Below, one piece after another: positions 23,573 to 25,971 of a stretch of DNA of 25,971 nt. The notes under the pieces are model-generated. The model made no database searches. It saw nothing but the letters and a program-made list of their open reading frames with translations, and had not been told where the DNA came from. Source of the DNA: Euryarchaeota archaeon RBG_13_57_23 (GTDB lineage Archaea; Thermoplasmatota; Thermoplasmata; UBA10834). The stretch spans positions 1 to 25,971 of the forward strand of contig MGVW01000053.1 in the NCBI GenBank assembly GCA_001800675.1, in the 5' to 3' direction. The position numbers were made by a program, and so were the translations under genes. The stretch's first letter is position 1; each line of letters begins with the position of its first letter.

Positions 23573-24375
23573 CCTCCGACAGGCTCGTCAGAGCGCTCTG
23601 CGTCGTTGCCTTCGCACTCATGCTTGCGCTGCCGCTCGCCGCGGTCCTCGAGCCTATGCAGAACGCGGAGGCGTACAGCGGCATCAACATCGAGTTCCAG
23701 CGCCCGGCGTTCGCGGGCAAGTCTCAGGTCGTCGAGTGCACCGTCAGGCTCAGCGGAGGGCCTGCTGGGGATGAAGGAGGCAACTACACCTACAGGATCG
23801 AGATGTCCGCAGAGAACTCGACGGGCGCCGTCGCCACTCCGAACACCGCTAGCGACCCGAGCGGTTTCTTCAGGTTCAACATCACCATGCCCGGTGAGGC
23901 GCACCAGACGCTGACCGTGACCGTCAACGCCACTAGCAAGAGCACGGCGACCAGCGCATCCAGGTCCACTGAGAGGGACTACAAGATCAAGATCGTTGAC
24001 CCGATAGTCATCGCGGCCAAGGTGTTCAACGTGGGCGATGTGGATGCCAAGAACGTCACGGCCAAGTTCTTCGCTGACGGGGAGCTCCTGGGCACCAGGA
24101 TCTTCAACGTGACAGCAGGGGGGTCCGCGCAGCTGATGTACAACTGGACCTTCCTGAAGATAGCCGATGGGAAACACGTGGTGACTGTAATGATAGATGA
24201 CGCCAACTCGTTGGTCGAGTTCAGTGACGGGAACAACGTGCTCTCGAAGACGATCTATGTCGGGGACCAGGGCAATCCTGCAGGCGCGGTGCTCACCATC
24301 GCGGTGATAGTCGCGTCGTTCTTCGTCGTGATGACGTACTTCCAGAAGCCTGGCAAGAAGTCCAAGAAGACCTGA
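23569..24375 (+). CDS. Membrane-anchored surface protein with CARDB-like domain
   Basis: This 268-residue protein has an N-terminal hydrophobic signal (about 7-27, RALCVVAFALMLALPLAAVL), an extracytoplasmic beta-rich part, and a C-terminal TM helix (about 239-259, AVLTIAVIVASFFVVMTYF) with a lysine-rich tail. Residues of about 145-235 (VAAKVFNVGDVDAKNVTAKFF... DGKHVVTVMIDDANSLVEFSDGNN in pattern) are a CARDB-type fold. Seven Asn-X-Ser/Thr sequons are visible, so it is a probable glycoprotein. Its GTG start overlaps the aglB stop as GTGA, implying coupled translation and perhaps a partner or main acceptor of that enzyme. No enzymatic motif is seen. The domain type resembles the last part of the aglB product, so it may be a duplicated offshoot. 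Confidence 0.8.
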   Translation: MTSDRLVRALCVVAFALMLALPLAAVLEPMQNAEAYSGINIEFQRPAFAGKSQVVECTVRLSGGPAGDEGGNYTYRIEMSAENSTGAVATPNTASDPSGFFRFNITMPGEAHQTLTVTVNATSKSTATSASRSTERDYKIKIVDPIVIAAKVFNVGDVDAKNVTAKFFADGELLGTRIFNVTAGGSAQLMYNWTFLKIADGKHVVTVMIDDANSLVEFSDGNNVLSKTIYVGDQGNPAGAVLTIAVIVASFFVVMTYFQKPGKKSKKT

Positions 24376-24408
24376 GCCGATGATGCCCCCTTCCTATATG
24401 GGATAATC

Positions 24409-24450
24409 TCTTATACGGAGCCGCCTCTACTCCGCCCCACAAAAAAGGAG
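24409..24450 (+). promoter_or_regulatory. Promoter and ribosome-binding site of the thioredoxin gene
   Basis: TCTTATACGG (24409-24418) is a TATA-like box predicting a start near 24440. AAAAAAGGAG (24441-24450) supplies GGAG eight bases before the ATG at 24459. The 83-base gap after the preceding surface-protein gene separates the two transcription units. Confidence 0.5.
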
Positions 24451-24458
24451 CGATACTC

Positions 24459-24785
24459 ATGTCAGACGATCTCGTGTACCTGAATGACGGCAATTTCGAC
24501 TCCACGGTGAGGTCTTCGAGCAAGCTGGTAGTGGACTGTTGGGCAGCCTGGTGCGGCCCTTGCAGAATGCTCGCGCCGACCTTCGAAGCTCTTGCTAAGG
24601 ACTACAAGGGAAGGGTCGTTTTTGGGAAGCTCGACACGGATGAGAGCCCGAAGGTTGCCATGTCGTTGGGCATACACAGTATCCCGACGCTGCTCTTCTA
24701 CAAGGACGGCAAGCAGATCGACAGGATGACGGGAGCCCACCCGCGGGCGAACATCGAGGCAGCGATCAAGAAGCACTTCTCGTGA
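24459..24785 (+). CDS. Thioredoxin
   Basis: This 108-residue thioredoxin reduces disulfides in cytoplasmic proteins. It has the active site W31-C32-G-P-C35, the buried Asp region LVVDCWAAW, the LDTDESPKVAMSLGI helix-strand and the cis-proline loop S-I-P76-T-L-L-F-Y-K-D-G. The length is standard and no signal peptide is present. There is an extra cysteine, C27, just before the active site. It has its own TATA box and GGAG site. The stop codon is one base from the stop of the converging translin gene. No thioredoxin reductase is nearby. Confidence 0.95.
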   Translation: MSDDLVYLNDGNFDSTVRSSSKLVVDCWAAWCGPCRMLAPTFEALAKDYKGRVVFGKLDTDESPKVAMSLGIHSIPTLLFYKDGKQIDRMTGAHPRANIEAAIKKHFS

Positions 24786-24786
24786 G

Positions 24787-25404
24787 CTAGTTCTTCCTCA
24801 AAACCTCTTCGATCCTCTCGTGAAGATTTCTTGTACTGGCGGCTACAGCCACCTCTCCCCTCGTCTTCTCGAGGAGGCTCCTGGCCACGTCCTGCTTGTG
24901 CCTGAGAGGCACAATCGCGTCTGGGTAGTCGAACCTCATCATCGCCGAGTAGATGTCCTCCATCATCTCGAGGAGTTCGTTCGCGCGGACGACCTTGCCG
25001 GACTTGAGCTCGTCAAGGCAGAATCTCCTCAGCTCTCCGACGCTGTCCCCCAGACCGAGCAGATAGGGCACGTTGCCCACTCCCAGGTCTTCAGGGGACG
25101 GGACATCTCCGTCGTCCAATATCGATTGTACAATGCCCGCTTCCGCATACTCCTGAAGAGCGTTCTCGACGTATCCGGCGTTTGCGAATTCGGGGTGCTC
25201 AGCAAGCACGCTCGAAAGCTTGGAGACCTCCTTCCTGAGCTCGGAGTACTCCGTCTTACCGTCCTTCCACTTGTGAAGGCCCCTCAGTATGCCACCCGCG
25301 GTCCTCGTGATCGCTCTGGAGGATTTGAGTGCGATCTCTCTGACCTTGTCCTTCTTGTCCAGATCCGCCTCTATCTGCGTAACGACCTTCTCAAGGTTCT
25401 TCAA
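24787..25404 (-). CDS. Translin family protein (COG2178-like)
   Basis: This 205-residue all-helical protein matches the archaeal translin family, relatives of eukaryotic translin/TRAX, which bind and sometimes cleave single-stranded RNA or DNA as octameric shells. Recognisable parts are EIALKSSRAITRTAGGILRGLHK near the N-terminus, VPYLLGLGDSVGELRR at about 113-128, and the C-terminal FDYPDAIVPLRHKQDVARSLLEKTRGEVAVA (segments only). The TRAX-type acidic nuclease residues cannot be confirmed by eye. The start is a TTG at 25404 overlapping the purD stop as TTGA, so it is translated after purD. No functional link between the two is known to me. Confidence 0.88.
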   Translation of the reverse strand: MKNLEKVVTQIEADLDKKDKVREIALKSSRAITRTAGGILRGLHKWKDGKTEYSELRKEVSKLSSVLAEHPEFANAGYVENALQEYAEAGIVQSILDDGDVPSPEDLGVGNVPYLLGLGDSVGELRRFCLDELKSGKVVRANELLEMMEDIYSAMMRFDYPDAIVPLRHKQDVARSLLEKTRGEVAVAASTRNLHERIEEVLRKN

Positions 25405-25971
25405 ATGTCCCCTCTCCTCACCCGTTCCATCCTCTCCACCTTCGCGTCGAGGATGGTCTTCTTCGCGATGTCGTGCCTCACATGTACTCTGCCCTTGACG
25501 TGCTTCACCGCGTTCTCTGCGATCTGCTCGGCATCGTCAATCGAGTCGGCGATGCCGACGAGCCCGACCGATCTCGAGGTCGTCGTGTAGACCTTCCCAT
25601 CCTTCTCGTTAACGCTGGCGTAGTAGAGAAGCGCCCCCGTGTTCGCGATGGCCCGTTCGTCTACCATTATTTCCTCGCCTGCGAGGGACTTGATGCCATA
25701 TCCTTCGGGGACCACATACTTGCACACCGAGGATTTCTGCATGAACCTTGCGTCCCCGCCCGATATCTTCCCATCGGCAATCCGTTGACAGATGTTCACG
25801 AAATCGCTCTCCAGCAGAGAGAGGACGTTCATCGCCTCCGGGTCTCCGAAACGGGCGTTGAATTCGATCACTTTGGGGCCGTCTCTCGTGAGCATGAACT
25901 GACCGTAGAGCGCGCCGTGATATTCGCTCCCGTCCTTCTTGAGCGCGCTCACGACCTCCTCCATGATCTTG
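25401..25971 (-). CDS. purD: Phosphoribosylamine-glycine ligase (GAR synthetase), C-terminal part; 5' end outside window
   Basis: About 190 C-terminal residues are present; the frame is open to the window edge, so the true start lies beyond 25971. GAR synthetase joins glycine to phosphoribosylamine with ATP in purine synthesis. The visible part holds the end of the ATP-grasp domain, GALYGQFMLTRDGPKVIEFN, and then the family signature ARFGDPEAMNVL with its metal-binding Glu and Asn. The small C-terminal domain follows (CKYVVPEGYGIK, SVGLVGIADSIDDAEQIAENA), ending in a short basic stretch. The ATG at 25964 is internal and should not be taken as the start. It overlaps the downstream translin gene by four bases. 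Confidence 0.95.
   Translation of the reverse strand, partial: KIMEEVVSALKKDGSEYHGALYGQFMLTRDGPKVIEFNARFGDPEAMNVLSLLESDFVNICQRIADGKISGGDARFMQKSSVCKYVVPEGYGIKSLAGEEIMVDERAIANTGALLYYASVNEKDGKVYTTTSRSVGLVGIADSIDDAEQIAENAVKHVKGRVHVRHDIAKKTILDAKVERMERVRRGDI

Overview
The window comes from an archaeon of roughly 58% G+C, most likely a Thermoplasmatota lineage (inference). Archaeal marks are RNA polymerase subunits H, B, A' and A'', L30e, the short two-KH NusA, aEF-1beta, a translin-family protein, an AglB-type oligosaccharyltransferase, and genes preceded by TATA boxes. The B subunit is one unsplit 1196-residue chain, which argues against Haloarchaea and most methanogens. I see no insertion sequences, phage genes or CRISPR array.

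Layout. Positions 1-2600 (minus) hold an M14-like deacylase and, behind it, a COG1031-type radical SAM enzyme that runs off the left edge. Then come a malic enzyme (plus), a converging pair of translation genes (four-CxxC zinc protein and aEF-1beta, minus), a 470-base gap that looks like a structured RNA gene ending in a hairpin plus T-run, and a flavodoxin (plus). Positions 6016-6162 hold a tRNA-Lys(UUU) gene interrupted in both the D-arm and the T-arm, directly ahead of the RNA polymerase operon rpoH-rpoB-rpoA1-rpoA2-rpl30e-nusA (6244-15062). That operon stops at nusA: a minus-strand COG2108-type radical SAM gene lies where rps12, rps7 and fusA usually follow. pyrF diverges from it.

Positions 17006-24375 hold the most unusual coding region: a 2188-residue AglB/STT3 oligosaccharyltransferase fused to about eleven carboxypeptidase-regulatory-like beta-sandwich repeats, two NEW3/CARDB-like domains and a C-terminal membrane anchor. 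It overlaps by four bases a second, sequon-rich surface protein. The window closes with a thioredoxin (plus) and a purD-translin pair (minus, purD cut by the right edge).

How the genes work together: the centre is the transcription core with linked translation genes, the right part is a protein N-glycosylation and cell-surface unit, and the rest is central metabolism, redox and nucleotide synthesis. Genes are densely packed. Five junctions use a four-base stop/start overlap, four of them with GTG or TTG starts, which suggests coupled translation. The strongest points for follow-up are the doubly interrupted tRNA-Lys, the giant oligosaccharyltransferase fusion and the unidentified RNA at about 4900-5134.
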